From Azospirillaceae bacterium (lineage in GTDB: Bacteria; Pseudomonadota; Alphaproteobacteria; Azospirillales; Azospirillaceae), in NCBI GenBank assembly GCA_031291675.1, contig JARLIO010000079.1, forward strand, positions 1 to 57,064: a stretch of 57,064 nucleotides of DNA. The letters are read 5' to 3'. Positions 18,164 through 26,987 of the stretch are shown piece by piece (position 1 is the stretch's first letter; each line of letters opens with the position of its first letter). The position numbers were made by a program, and so were the translations under genes. The notes under the pieces were generated by a model. That model saw only the letters and a list, made by a program, of their open reading frames with translations. It had not been told where the DNA came from and searched no databases.

Positions 18164-19549
18164 ATGAAGCCCGATGACATTCTGGCCCTGATGAATGAAC
18201 CGGCTTGCGCCCATAACGCCAAGACCAAGTCCGGCTGCGCCAAACCGCAACCCGGTGCGACCCAAGGCGGTTGCTGTTTTGACGGCGCCCGCAACGCACT
18301 GTTGCCGATTGCCGACGTCGCCCACATCGTCCATGGCCCGATCGGCTGTGCCGGCTCCTCCTGGGACAACCGGGGTACCCGCTCCAGCGGCATCGAGACC
18401 TACCGCATGGGCATGACCACCGATCTCAGCGAGATGGACGTGATCATGGGGCGCGGTGAACGGTGTCTGTTCCAGGCCATCCGTCAGGCGATCGAAAGCT
18501 ACCGGCCGCCGGCCGTCTTCGTCTACAACACCTGCGTCCCGGCCCTGCAGGGTGACGATATCGAGGCCGTCGCCCGGACCGCCAGCGCCCGCTTCGGGGT
18601 ACCGGTCATCCCGGTTGATTGCGCCGGCTTCTACGGCAACAAGAATCTGGGCAACCGGATCGCCGGGGACGTCATCTATCGCCACGTCATCGGCACCCGC
18701 GAACCCGACCCGGTCCCGCCCGCGGCACAAAGGCCCGGGATCACAACCCATGACGTCAACCTGATCGGCGAATGGAATGTCGGTGGCGAATTCTGGAATG
18801 TCGCCCCGTTGTTCGACGAGCTGGGTCTGCGCCTGCTTTGTACCTTTTCGGGCGATTCCCGGTTCCGTGAGGTGCAGACGATGCACCGCGCCCAGGCCAA
18901 TATGGTGGTGTGCTCCAAGGCGATGCTTCATGTCGCGCGCAAGCTGGCCGAGGATCACGGTACCCCGTTCTTCGAAGGCAGCTTCTATGGCATCAAAGAC
19001 ACCTCGCAGGCGTTCCGGGACTTTGCCGGCCTGTTGGGCGATCCCGATCTCCGTGACCGCACCGAGGCGATGATCGCCCGGGAGGAGGCGGAGGTCGTGG
19101 CGGCGCTGGCCCCGCTCCGCCGCCGCCTCGCCGGCAAACGTGTCCTGGTCTTCACCGGGGGCTACAAGTCCTGGTCCGTGGTCTCGGCAATGCAGGATCT
19201 GGACATGATCGTGGTCGCCACCGGAACCGAAAAATCGACCGAGGAGGACAAGGCCCGGATCCGGGCGCTGATGGGGCCCGACGCCCGAATGATCGCGGAC
19301 AACGATCAGACCGCGCTGATCGCGACCTTTCACGAATGCACGGCCGATATCTTGATCGCCGGTGACCGCTACATCTATCCGGCCCTGAAATCGCGGATCC
19401 CCTTCCTCGATATCGATCACGTCCGGCGCATCGGCTATGCCGGCTATAGCGGGATGATCGAACTCGCCCGCAACCTCGATCGCGCCGTCCATTCGCCGGT
19501 GTGGGACCAGGTTCGCCGCCGCCCGTCCTGGACCCCGCCGACCGCGTGA
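18164..19549 (+). CDS. vnfE: FeV cofactor scaffold protein, alpha-like subunit
   Basis: A 461-residue NifE/VnfE-type scaffold on which the NifB cofactor precursor is completed before transfer to VnfDGK. The N-terminus ([30 protein letters not shown]) is close to the Azotobacter VnfE/NifE start as recalled. It holds [25 protein letters not shown], the cluster cysteine in [12 protein letters not shown], and [21 protein letters not shown] 18164 follows a GGAGG ribosome site and a sigma-54 promoter. First gene of vnfENX. Because no nifEN is present in the window, a nifE assignment cannot be fully excluded. Confidence 0.9.
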   Translation: MKPDDILALMNEPACAHNAKTKSGCAKPQPGATQGGCCFDGARNALLPIADVAHIVHGPIGCAGSSWDNRGTRSSGIETYRMGMTTDLSEMDVIMGRGERCLFQAIRQAIESYRPPAVFVYNTCVPALQGDDIEAVARTASARFGVPVIPVDCAGFYGNKNLGNRIAGDVIYRHVIGTREPDPVPPAAQRPGITTHDVNLIGEWNVGGEFWNVAPLFDELGLRLLCTFSGDSRFREVQTMHRAQANMVVCSKAMLHVARKLAEDHGTPFFEGSFYGIKDTSQAFRDFAGLLGDPDLRDRTEAMIAREEAEVVAALAPLRRRLAGKRVLVFTGGYKSWSVVSAMQDLDMIVVATGTEKSTEEDKARIRALMGPDARMIADNDQTALIATFHECTADILIAGDRYIYPALKSRIPFLDIDHVRRIGYAGYSGMIELARNLDRAVHSPVWDQVRRRPSWTPPTA

Positions 19550-19562
19550 AGGAGACAACCCC

Positions 19563-20945
19563 TTGGCCGAAATCGTTCTGCCCACCAAGGCCCTGACAGT
19601 CAACCCGCTGAAGGCCAGTCAGCCGATCGGTGCCGCCCTGGCGTTTCTCGGGCTGGCCGGGACCATGCCGCTCGAACACGGGGCGCGCGGCTGCACCGCG
19701 TTCAACAAGCTGTTCTTCATGCGCCATTTCCACGAACCGATCGCGCTGCAGACCACCGCGATGGATCAGGTGACCACCGTGCTTGGCGCCGACGACAATG
19801 TCGTCGATGCGTTGGCGACGATCTGTGACAAGAACCACCCGTCTGTGATCGGATTGATCACCACCGGTCTGTCCGAAGCCCAGGGCGCCGACGTGCCGCG
19901 CACGATCGCGAATTTCCGGGCTGCGTTTCCGCACCATGATGATGTCGCCGTGATCCCCGTCAGTGCCAGTGACACGCGCGGTTGCCTGGAAACTGGCTTC
20001 GCCCTGGCGCTCGATGCGATCATCGCGGCCCTGATTCCGGCAACGCCGGCCACGGTGACGCGGCCGCGTCAGGTCAATGTCCTGGTCTCGGCGATGCTGA
20101 CGCCGGGCGATATCGATGCGATCCGGACCTGGATCGGTGCCTTCGGGCTGACCCCGATCATCCTGCCGGACATCGGCGACTCCCTGGACGGGCACCTGAT
20201 CCCGGCCGGGTTCTCGACCCTGACCTATGGTGGGACCCCCCGCGCGGCGATCGCGACAATGGCGGAATCGGTCGCAACGCTGGTGATCGGCCGCTCGATC
20301 GAGCCCGCCGCCGATCGGCTGCGCCACCGAACCGGTATTCCGGATTGGCGTTTTCCGGGCCTGATGGGGCTGGAATCTTGTGACCGCTTCACCCAGGCGC
20401 TGGCGGAGATCGCCGGATGCCCGATCCCGGCGGCCATCGAACGCGGACGGGGCCGGTTGCAGGATGCCCTGGTCGATTGCCAGTTCCAGATCGGTGGCGC
20501 CCGGATTGCGGTGGCGGCCGACGCCGATCTGCTGGCCACGATCACCGGTTTTCTGGGCGGAATCGGTGCCGAAATTGTCGGTGCCGTCGCGTCGGCACGG
20601 GCCGGGTTCCTGGCCGCCGTGCCGAGCGATACCGTTGTCATCGGGGATTTGGAAGATCTTGAATGGTTGGCACGCGACCGTGGCGCCGACATGATCGTGA
20701 CCAATTCCCATGGTGCCCCGATCGCCGACCGTTTGGGGACCGCCCTGCTGCGCGCCGGTTTCCCGATCTATGACTGTTACGGTGCCTATGCGCGCGCCTG
20801 GGTCGGTTATGACGGCAGCCGGCGGATCGTGTTCGACATCGCCAATTCGCTGTCCGCCCACTACCGGGAAATCCGTCCTTATCGTTCGCGCTATTGGCAG
20901 GGCACGCCGCGCGACGAGGAATTGCGGGGCTGCACGCCATGTTGA
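19563..20945 (+). CDS. vnfN: FeV cofactor scaffold protein, beta-like subunit
   Basis: A 460-residue NifN/VnfN-type partner of VnfE. The signature start is PTKALTVNPLKASQPIGAALAFLGLAGTMPLEHGARGCTAFNKLFFMRHFHEP. The gene begins with a TTG codon at 19563, 8 bases after a GAAGGAGA ribosome site; no ATG lies before the conserved sequence. It starts 13 bases after vnfE and overlaps the vnfX start by 7 bases. The VnfEN heterotetramer matures the cofactor; the source of homocitrate and of NifB-co must be encoded elsewhere. Confidence 0.9.
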   Translation: MAEIVLPTKALTVNPLKASQPIGAALAFLGLAGTMPLEHGARGCTAFNKLFFMRHFHEPIALQTTAMDQVTTVLGADDNVVDALATICDKNHPSVIGLITTGLSEAQGADVPRTIANFRAAFPHHDDVAVIPVSASDTRGCLETGFALALDAIIAALIPATPATVTRPRQVNVLVSAMLTPGDIDAIRTWIGAFGLTPIILPDIGDSLDGHLIPAGFSTLTYGGTPRAAIATMAESVATLVIGRSIEPAADRLRHRTGIPDWRFPGLMGLESCDRFTQALAEIAGCPIPAAIERGRGRLQDALVDCQFQIGGARIAVAADADLLATITGFLGGIGAEIVGAVASARAGFLAAVPSDTVVIGDLEDLEWLARDRGADMIVTNSHGAPIADRLGTALLRAGFPIYDCYGAYARAWVGYDGSRRIVFDIANSLSAHYREIRPYRSRYWQGTPRDEELRGCTPC

Positions 20946-21415
20946 AAGTCGCTTTCGCGTCGAATGATCGAACGACTGTTAATCTTCATTTCGGCGGTGC
21001 CGACAGCCTGGTCCTCTACGACGTTGCGCCGGGTCGGGCCGATCTCCTGGGCGTTGGCACCTTCGTCAAGGCGGAGCCGGTGGGCGAAAGCGGCCGCGCC
21101 GGCCTGACCGGCACGGTCCAGGACAAGGTGTTGGCGAAGCTCGACTTTCTCAAGGATTGCCACGCCGTCTACGCCGCATCGATCGGCACGTCGTCGATCC
21201 GCAGGCTGATGGCCGCCGGGATCCAGCCGATCATCGTCGACAATGGCCATGCGATCATTGACCTGCTGAACGAGGTCAGCCTCGGTCTGGTCTATGGCGG
21301 GCTTTCGTGGATCGACCGCGCCAAGGCCCAGGCGGGCAGGGTATCGCAACCGGTCCCGGCCTCCGCCCCCGCGGACAGCCGACGCCTGATCGCCTCGATC
21401 GATGAATTGGAGTGA
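20939..21415 (+). CDS. vnfX: Cofactor carrier protein of the NifX family
   Basis: A 158-residue NifX-type protein that carries cofactor precursors between NifB, VnfEN and the apo-dinitrogenase. It has LKVAFASNDRTTVNLHFGGADSLVLYDV at the N-terminus and DFLKDCHAVYAASIGTSSIRRLMAAGIQPIIV in the middle, both typical of NifX. ATG 20939 overlaps the vnfN stop, the usual nifN-nifX arrangement, and confirms that the upstream in-frame start at 20894 is not used. The C-terminal 20 residues are a proline- and serine-rich tail. Last gene of the vnf locus. Confidence 0.88.
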   Translation: MLKVAFASNDRTTVNLHFGGADSLVLYDVAPGRADLLGVGTFVKAEPVGESGRAGLTGTVQDKVLAKLDFLKDCHAVYAASIGTSSIRRLMAAGIQPIIVDNGHAIIDLLNEVSLGLVYGGLSWIDRAKAQAGRVSQPVPASAPADSRRLIASIDELE

Positions 21416-21423
21416 TATCAATC

Positions 21424-21449
21424 CGCTTTGCTCGTGGCCGATCAAAGCG
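21424..21449 (+). terminator. Weak stem-loop after vnfX
   Basis: CGCTTTG and CAAAGCG, separated by 12 bases, form a 7-base stem just after vnfX. It is a candidate end of the vnfENX transcript but weak. The remaining bases to 21643 show no gene and mark the border with the catabolic island. Confidence 0.3.
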
Positions 21450-21643
21450 AAGCCTTATACCAACGGTCATTAGCCACCCACCGACCTGGGGCCGACCCGC
21501 GCCACTGTCTCTTTCAAGAAATGACTGTTGCGTTCAGACGCCGCGCAGGCTTCGGTCCTTGCGGGTATCGGCGATTGTATTAACGAGAAGGTCTATACTC
21601 GCAGTTCAAATAGCGCGCGCCATCAGTTCAGATATCGGTGACA

Positions 21644-22081
21644 TCATGAAACCGCCGGCTCGGGGCCGACCATGCGCGACGCCCGCTCACGGAGCGCCTC
21701 GGGGAGTGCAAGCGGACGGCGTGCGGCAAGGTCGAAATAGACCGACACGGCGAGAAGCTCGGCACAAGGTGCGCCATCCGCCTTGTTCGTCAGGCGATGC
21801 AGCGAGGTGAGCGAGGTGCGGCCGACCTTGACGATCGAGCTGTGGATCTCAAACAAGCCGCCGACCACAATTTCTCTGCGGAAATCGATCTCATAACGGC
21901 GATCGGCCCAGCCTTGCCTGCGCTCTTCGATCCAGGCGGCCGAATAACCGAGCGCCGCCATCAGATGCCATAGCGATTGGTCGAAGGCTGCAATGTAAAA
22001 CTGTACGTTCAGATGCCCCATAGCATCGCATTGCGCCGGGTAGACGACGCCCTGGTATGTCAGAATTGCCAACGCATTCAC
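21644..22081 (-). CDS. Acyl-CoA thioesterase (hot-dog fold, 4HBT type)
   Basis: A 145-residue single hot-dog protein of the 4-hydroxybenzoyl-CoA thioesterase group. YPAQCDAMGHLNVQFYIAAFDQSLWHL carries the family pattern D-x-M-G-H-x-N, with the catalytic Asp at about residue 19. Related thioesterases sit beside beta-keto acid cleavage enzymes in carnitine degradation, where they hydrolyse betainyl-CoA. Here it is divergent from the LysR gene, with a motif identical to that upstream of the transporter operon between them. I infer that it hydrolyses the acyl-CoA product of the cleavage enzyme encoded at 24678-25607. Confidence 0.8.
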   Translation of the reverse strand: MNALAILTYQGVVYPAQCDAMGHLNVQFYIAAFDQSLWHLMAALGYSAAWIEERRQGWADRRYEIDFRREIVVGGLFEIHSSIVKVGRTSLTSLHRLTNKADGAPCAELLAVSVYFDLAARRPLALPEALRERASRMVGPEPAVS

Positions 22082-22150
22082 CCCTTTCCTTTTTGTTTTT
22101 CTGGCACGATTGTTGTTGACTCTTCATCACTTCCAGTAACAGGTGTAAAA

Positions 22151-22162
22151 TCATACATTCAT
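22151..22162. promoter_or_regulatory. Candidate LysR operator half-site
   Basis: TCATACATTCAT (ATGAATGTATGA on the minus strand) lies 18 bases before the LysR gene, in the divergent promoter with the thioesterase gene. The identical 12-mer occurs at 31781-31792 upstream of the island's transporter operon, where it is half of a dyad. I see no second arm here. Confidence 0.6.
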
Positions 22163-22179
22163 CAAGGGAATGATGGCGC

Positions 22180-23133
22180 ATGGCCCGGCCGAGACGGCGT
22201 TTCGTTTGGGAGATCGACTGGAACCTGTTGCGCACCTTCATTGTCATCGTGCAGGAAAAGGGATTGACGGCGGCAGGAGACAAGCTCTCCCTCAAGCAGC
22301 CGACGATCAGCAACGCGCTGCGACGGCTCGAAACCCACATGGATTGCCGGCTCATCGAGCGCAATGCCTCGCATTTCTCGGTGACTCCGGCGGGACAGCG
22401 GCTGTTCAGCGAATGCGTCGCGCTGTTCGACATCGTTTCCGGTCTGCCGCAGCAGATGGAGGAGTTGCCGGGGCATCTCGCCGGCCATATCGAAATTGCG
22501 CTTGCCAGCCATGTGGTGTGCCCTTTTTTTGACGAGGTGCTCGCCGCCTTCCATCGCGCCTTTCCCCAGGTCACGCTGTCGATGACGGTCGCAGCCAGTG
22601 ATGACGTCGCCGAATCTGTGTGGAACCGTGACGCCTGTCTCGGTGTCTGTCTGATGCAGGAACGCCATCCAAAGCTCGAATATGAAGTGCTCTATCGCGA
22701 AGGCTTCGGCTATTTCTGCGGCGCCCGGCATCCGCTGTTCGGCCAGGCCGATATTCCGCTTTCGGCCTTGCGGGCGGAATCCTATGTCTCGTTCAAGACC
22801 GACCAGATGAACGGCGCGCTGGGGCCCGTCGCGCTTCTGCGCAAGCAGGAGGGGTTCGAGGGCGCGACCATTGGCACCTCCTCCCACCTTGAGGAGGTGA
22901 AACGGCTCATCGTCGCCGGCTTCGGCTTCGGTCCTCTGCCGATTCACGTGGTCGAGGACGACCTGCGGGCCGGCCGCCTGTGGCGCCTTCCGCCCTATGA
23001 CAACGCCCCGATCGTTGATGTCCATCTGGTCTATGACCACGTGGCACGCCGCAGTCGGGCGGAAAGCATCCTGCTTGCCGAATTGCGCCAGGCGATCGCC
23101 GCACTGCCGCTGGAAGAGCGCACCTACGCGTAA
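22180..23133 (+). CDS. LysR-family transcriptional regulator
   Basis: A 317-residue LysR-type regulator. The winged helix-turn-helix is at residues about 12-75 (WNLLRTFIVIVQEKGLTAAGDKLSLKQPTISNALRRLE), and an effector-binding domain with a periplasmic-binding-protein fold follows from about residue 100. It is divergent from the thioesterase gene and convergent, by 9 bases, with the deacetylase gene. The repeated ATGAATGTATGA motif at its own promoter and ahead of the transporter operon suggests it controls the whole island. The inducer is unknown; a beta-amino acid or its keto derivative would fit. Confidence 0.9.
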   Translation: MARPRRRFVWEIDWNLLRTFIVIVQEKGLTAAGDKLSLKQPTISNALRRLETHMDCRLIERNASHFSVTPAGQRLFSECVALFDIVSGLPQQMEELPGHLAGHIEIALASHVVCPFFDEVLAAFHRAFPQVTLSMTVAASDDVAESVWNRDACLGVCLMQERHPKLEYEVLYREGFGYFCGARHPLFGQADIPLSALRAESYVSFKTDQMNGALGPVALLRKQEGFEGATIGTSSHLEEVKRLIVAGFGFGPLPIHVVEDDLRAGRLWRLPPYDNAPIVDVHLVYDHVARRSRAESILLAELRQAIAALPLEERTYA

Positions 23134-23142
23134 GCGACCGCG

Positions 23143-24171
23143 TCACCCGATGCTGGCGCCGAAGCCGGCAAGGAACGACGTCAGATTGGTGCCGAGGTCG
23201 TCGCAAAGATAGCCACCCTCCTGGACGATGACGCTCGGCAACCGGAGCGCGGCGATCGCCTCGGCGATGCGGGCGAAGCCTGCGGTGGAGACGCTGAGCC
23301 CGCCGAACGGGTCTTTTTCGAAGGCGTCAAGACCGAGCGCCACGACGATCGCGTCCGGCGAATAGGCTTTGACCCGGCGCAGCGCCGCGGAAAGCGCATC
23401 CAGATAGATCTTGTCGTCGGATTTGCGGGCAAGCGGCAGGTTGAGATTGTAGCCCAGGCCCAGCCCCTCGCCGCGCTCGTCGGCGTAGCCCCAGAAGAAC
23501 GGATAAAAGCGTACGGGATCGGCATGGATCGAAACGGTCAGCACGTCGTCGCGCGCATAGAATATCCCTTGCGTGCCGTTGCCATGATGCAGGTCGACAT
23601 CGACGATCGCGACCCGCTTCGCCTGGCTGAGCAAGTGCTGTGCGGCGATCCCGGAATTATTGAGAAAACAGAAGCCCCCGGCGACATCACGAAAGGCATG
23701 GTGTCCCGGCGGCCGGCAAAGGGCATAGGACCACTTGTCGCCGGCCAAAACGGCCTCGGCCGCCGATACCGCCGTCGCGGCGCTCCAGTACACACTTTCC
23801 CAGGTGTGCGCCGAGATCGGGCAGGATGTATCGGCCATGTGATAACCGGCCTGACCGACGGCCGAGGCCGGGTAGCCGCCGGCACGGGCGATCGGATGGA
23901 TATTCGGGATCACCTCCGCGGATGCCCCTTCGATTCGCTGCCATCGCGCGTGGATGCGTTGGAGGAAGTCGATATATTCCGGCGTATGAACGGCCGAAAC
24001 CCGCCCCAGCCCGTGGTCGTTCGACCGCACCAGTTCCAGGCCTGCGGCCTTCGCACCGGCCAGCAGCCGCTCGACGCGCTCCGGCGTTTCCGGGTTGGGC
24101 TGCGGCGCGCCGCTCGACAGGAAAAAGGTCGGATCGTGGCGCTTTTGTTGGTCAGCGAAAAAGGTCTTCAT
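23143..24171 (-). CDS. Acetylpolyamine amidohydrolase-like deacetylase
   Basis: A 342-residue zinc-dependent deacetylase of the histone deacetylase/acetylpolyamine amidohydrolase superfamily. Conserved motifs are LCRPPGHHAFRDVAGGFCFLNN (catalytic His pair), IVDVDLHHGNGTQGIFY (zinc Asp and His), GLDAFEKDPFGG (second zinc Asp) and VIVQEGGY. The loop before the active site and the overall length resemble Mycoplana ApaH. ATG 24171 gives the family-typical MKTFFADQQ start and overlaps the acetyltransferase stop (ATGA). In this operon it may remove the acetyl group from an acetamido acid such as 4-acetamidobutyrate; acetylpolyamines are the alternative. Confidence 0.88.
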   Translation of the reverse strand: MKTFFADQQKRHDPTFFLSSGAPQPNPETPERVERLLAGAKAAGLELVRSNDHGLGRVSAVHTPEYIDFLQRIHARWQRIEGASAEVIPNIHPIARAGGYPASAVGQAGYHMADTSCPISAHTWESVYWSAATAVSAAEAVLAGDKWSYALCRPPGHHAFRDVAGGFCFLNNSGIAAQHLLSQAKRVAIVDVDLHHGNGTQGIFYARDDVLTVSIHADPVRFYPFFWGYADERGEGLGLGYNLNLPLARKSDDKIYLDALSAALRRVKAYSPDAIVVALGLDAFEKDPFGGLSVSTAGFARIAEAIAALRLPSVIVQEGGYLCDDLGTNLTSFLAGFGASIG

Positions 24172-24668
24172 GGGTGTTCCAGCCCGGTTTGCGCGAACGC
24201 GTCGAAATCCGCGCCCGTAATCATGTGGATCTGCTCGTCGCAGCAATGGCGTAGGCCAAGGCGATCGTAAAAGGCCTGGGCTCTGGTGTTGTCGATATCG
24301 ACGGAAAGCCTGAGATGCCGGGCACCGCCCGCCCGACCGCGCCGCGCCACCTCTTTCAGGAGTCGCTCGCCGATGCGATGGCCACGAAAAGCGACATCCA
24401 CGAACAGGTCCTGGACATAGATGCCGGGCTCGCCGCGCCAGGTGGAAAAAGTCGGAAAGGTCAGGCAGAAGCCAACGAAACCGTCATCGACCTCGGCAAT
24501 CAGCACCTCGAAGGCCGGACGTTCACCAAAGCCGTGCTTGCGAATGTCGTCCGGGCTCGACGTGACCTTCGCCGGCGATCCCATGCCTGCTGCCAGCGCC
24601 TGGAGCGCCGCGTGGATCGTTGCCACATCCGCCGCCCGTGCCGCCCTGATCCTAAGCCGTCCGGTCAT
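24168..24668 (-). CDS. GNAT acetyltransferase, SSAT-like
   Basis: A 166-residue acetyl-CoA-dependent N-acetyltransferase. The FPTFSTWRGEPGIYVQDLFV segment and the acetyl-CoA loop FRGHRIGERLL resemble spermidine/spermine and diamine acetyltransferases, and the end has the usual DIDNTRAQAFYDRLGL. Substrates of that branch are terminal amines. It lies between the cleavage-enzyme gene and the deacetylase gene and is translationally coupled to the latter, so the acetyl group is probably added and later removed within one pathway, as in acetylated beta-lysine degradation. The exact substrate cannot be read from sequence. Confidence 0.8.
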   Translation of the reverse strand: MTGRLRIRAARAADVATIHAALQALAAGMGSPAKVTSSPDDIRKHGFGERPAFEVLIAEVDDGFVGFCLTFPTFSTWRGEPGIYVQDLFVDVAFRGHRIGERLLKEVARRGRAGGARHLRLSVDIDNTRAQAFYDRLGLRHCCDEQIHMITGADFDAFAQTGLEHP

Positions 24669-24677
24669 CCCAACCTC

Positions 24678-25607
24678 TCAAAAGGCAACGCGATCACCGC
24701 CCTTCAAGCCGAGCGTGTCGCGCGCCTCGCCGGGGGTCGCCACCTCAAGCGACAGGCCCTGGAGGATGGCGCGGATGCGCTTGACCTGTTCGGCGTTGGA
24801 TTTCGCCAAATCGCGCCCGTCATAGAGGCTGTCCTCCAGCCCGACCCGGACGCTGCCGCCCATGGTCGCCGCCATGGTGGTCATCGGCATCTGGCGCCGC
24901 CCGGCAGCCAGCACCGAAAAGCGGTAATCGTCGCCGAACAGCTTGTCGGCGATCCGCTTCATGTGCACGAGGTTTTCCGGATCGGCGCCGATGCCGCCGA
25001 GCACGCCGAACACGAACTGGATGAACAGTGTGCCGTCGACAAGACCCCGGTCGCGAAAATGGGCAAGCGTATAAAGGTGCCCGACATCATAGCATTCAAA
25101 TTCGAAGCGGGTGCCACAGCCTTGGCCCAGGCGCATGAGGATGCTCTCGATGTCCTCGAATGTATTCTTGAAGATCGAGCTGCGGGTGGCTTCGAGCAGT
25201 TTCGGCTCCCAGTCGTGCTGCCAGGTGCGTGGCCGGTCGAGCGCCGGGTAGAGGCCGAAATTCATCGAGCCCATATTGAGTGAGCACATTTCCGGCTCGG
25301 CCATCAGGGCCGCGGCCAGCCGGTCGTCGAGCGACATCAGTGACGAGCCGCCGGTGGAGATGTTGATGACGGCGGCGCTCACCTGCTTGATGACCGGCAG
25401 GAAGCGCATGAACACGGCGGGATCCGCGGTCGGCTGTCCGGTGTCGGGATCCCGGGCGTGGAGATGCAGGATCGAGGCGCCCGCTTCCGCGGCCTCGATC
25501 GATTGTGCGGCGATGTCTTCCGGTCTGTAGGGCAGGTAAGGCGACATCGATGGCGTATGGACCGAGCCCGTGATGGCGCAGGTGATGATGACTTTCTTCG
25601 ATTTCAT
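24678..25607 (-). CDS. Beta-keto acid cleavage enzyme (BKACE, DUF849 family)
   Basis: A 309-residue zinc-dependent TIM-barrel enzyme. Family enzymes convert a beta-keto acid plus acetyl-CoA to acetoacetate plus a shortened acyl-CoA; examples are 3-keto-5-aminohexanoate cleavage in lysine fermentation and dehydrocarnitine cleavage. The N-terminal VIITCAITGSVHTPSMSPYL, the zinc ligands H48 and H50 in ASILHLHARDPDTGQP, NISTGGSS, and the C-terminal GGSVRVGLEDSLY with its zinc glutamate are all present. It starts 10 bases after the aminotransferase gene ends, which suggests that the enzyme's keto substrate is made by transamination of a beta-amino acid. Confidence 0.9.
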   Translation of the reverse strand: MKSKKVIITCAITGSVHTPSMSPYLPYRPEDIAAQSIEAAEAGASILHLHARDPDTGQPTADPAVFMRFLPVIKQVSAAVINISTGGSSLMSLDDRLAAALMAEPEMCSLNMGSMNFGLYPALDRPRTWQHDWEPKLLEATRSSIFKNTFEDIESILMRLGQGCGTRFEFECYDVGHLYTLAHFRDRGLVDGTLFIQFVFGVLGGIGADPENLVHMKRIADKLFGDDYRFSVLAAGRRQMPMTTMAATMGGSVRVGLEDSLYDGRDLAKSNAEQVKRIRAILQGLSLEVATPGEARDTLGLKGGDRVAF

Positions 25608-25616
25608 GGCACGGCC

Positions 25617-26987
25617 CTACTTTCGCGCCGCAAGCGGAATTTCGCCGGCCAGCTGTTCCAGGGTGGCATCAAGGATAGTGACGATTTCCGCCACTTGCTC
25701 CGCGGTTGTGATCATCGGCGGGCAGACCAGGAAGTGATCGCCCTCGACGCCGCCGCGCGTCCGCCGCGAATAGATGATAAGGCCCCGGTCGTAGGCGATA
25801 TCAACGACCCGTTGATACGCCTCGAAATGCCTCGGCAGCGGCGCCATGGTTTCACGATCGGAGACGAATTCCGCGGCCAGCAACAGCCCCTTGCCGCGCA
25901 CGTCGCCGATGAAGGGATAACGCTCCGCCAGGCCTTCAAGTTCAGTGCGCAACAGGGTGCCGATATGAGTGGCATTGGCGAGCAGATCCTGCCGCTCAAT
26001 CACGTCGAGCACCGCAAGTCCGGCCGCGCAGGCAAGCGGGTTGCCGGCATAGGTATAGCCATGGGCGAAACCACCGGCGTCGAGCACCGGCTGCACCAGG
26101 CGCGACGGGGCGAGCATGGCGCCCAGCGGACAATAGCCGGCGCCCAGGCCCTTGGAGAGGGCGATGATGTCCGGCCGGCACCGCCAATGATCGCCGCCGA
26201 GATATTTGCCGGTGCGGCCGGCGCCACTCATCACCTCGTCATGGATCAAGAGGATGCCGTATTTGTCGCAGATCTCGCGAATGCGCGGAAAATAGCTGTC
26301 GGGCGCGACCAGCGCACCGGTCGAGGCGCCGCCGATCGGCTCCATGATGAAGCCGAGCACGCTTTCGGGCCCCTCTTCGAGGATCTTTTCCTCCAGCATA
26401 TCGGCATAGCGGACGCCGCGTTCTTCCATCGAGAGATTGTCCCGATCGAGATAGGCGGTCGGCGCCTTGATCCGCGGCATGTCCTTGATCATCGGCAGGA
26501 ACGGCCGCTTCAGCGCGTCGTAGCCGGTGACCGCGAGCGCCCCGAGCGTCGATCCGTGATAGGAGGGAAAGCGGGAAATCACCTTCCAGCGGCTGTCCTG
26601 CCGGGTGGCCAGCGCCCATTGCCGGGCCAGCTTCAGGCAGGATTCAACGGCTTCCGATCCGCCGGAGACGAAGAACACCTTGTCGAGGCCTTCCGGCATG
26701 TAACCGACCAGACGCCGGGCCAGATCCTCGGCCGGTTGGTTTTCGAAATGCAGGCGATAGGCAAAGGTCGCCTTGTCCATCTGCCGCTTCATGGCATCGA
26801 GCACGGTGCGGTTCGAATGGCCGATATTGACCACCATGGCGCCGCTCGACCCGTCGATCACCTTCCGGCCGTTCTCGTCCCAGATGTAGATACCTTCTGC
26901 CCGTTCGGCGAGCGGCCGGCGCAGGCGCGACTGATAGAAAAGATGCGATGCGGGCCGTTCTCTGGCGGCTTTCTGTTCAATGGTCAT
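25617..26987 (-). CDS. Class III (omega-amino acid) aminotransferase
   Basis: A 456-residue PLP enzyme of the class III family (beta-alanine, taurine and polyamine aminotransferases). FFVSGGSEAVESCLKLARQW, LLIHDEVMSGAGRTGKY (D250 pairs with the pyridine nitrogen) and DIIALSKGLGAGYCPLGAM (Schiff-base lysine K279) are all intact. It moves the amino group of an omega- or beta-amine to a keto acid. The stop lies 9 bases before the cleavage-enzyme gene, and its start overlaps the hydrolase gene upstream by 11 bases. Acetyl-beta-lysine, giving 3-keto-6-acetamidohexanoate, is a substrate that would connect it to its neighbours. Confidence 0.9.
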   Translation of the reverse strand: MTIEQKAARERPASHLFYQSRLRRPLAERAEGIYIWDENGRKVIDGSSGAMVVNIGHSNRTVLDAMKRQMDKATFAYRLHFENQPAEDLARRLVGYMPEGLDKVFFVSGGSEAVESCLKLARQWALATRQDSRWKVISRFPSYHGSTLGALAVTGYDALKRPFLPMIKDMPRIKAPTAYLDRDNLSMEERGVRYADMLEEKILEEGPESVLGFIMEPIGGASTGALVAPDSYFPRIREICDKYGILLIHDEVMSGAGRTGKYLGGDHWRCRPDIIALSKGLGAGYCPLGAMLAPSRLVQPVLDAGGFAHGYTYAGNPLACAAGLAVLDVIERQDLLANATHIGTLLRTELEGLAERYPFIGDVRGKGLLLAAEFVSDRETMAPLPRHFEAYQRVVDIAYDRGLIIYSRRTRGGVEGDHFLVCPPMITTAEQVAEIVTILDATLEQLAGEIPLAARK

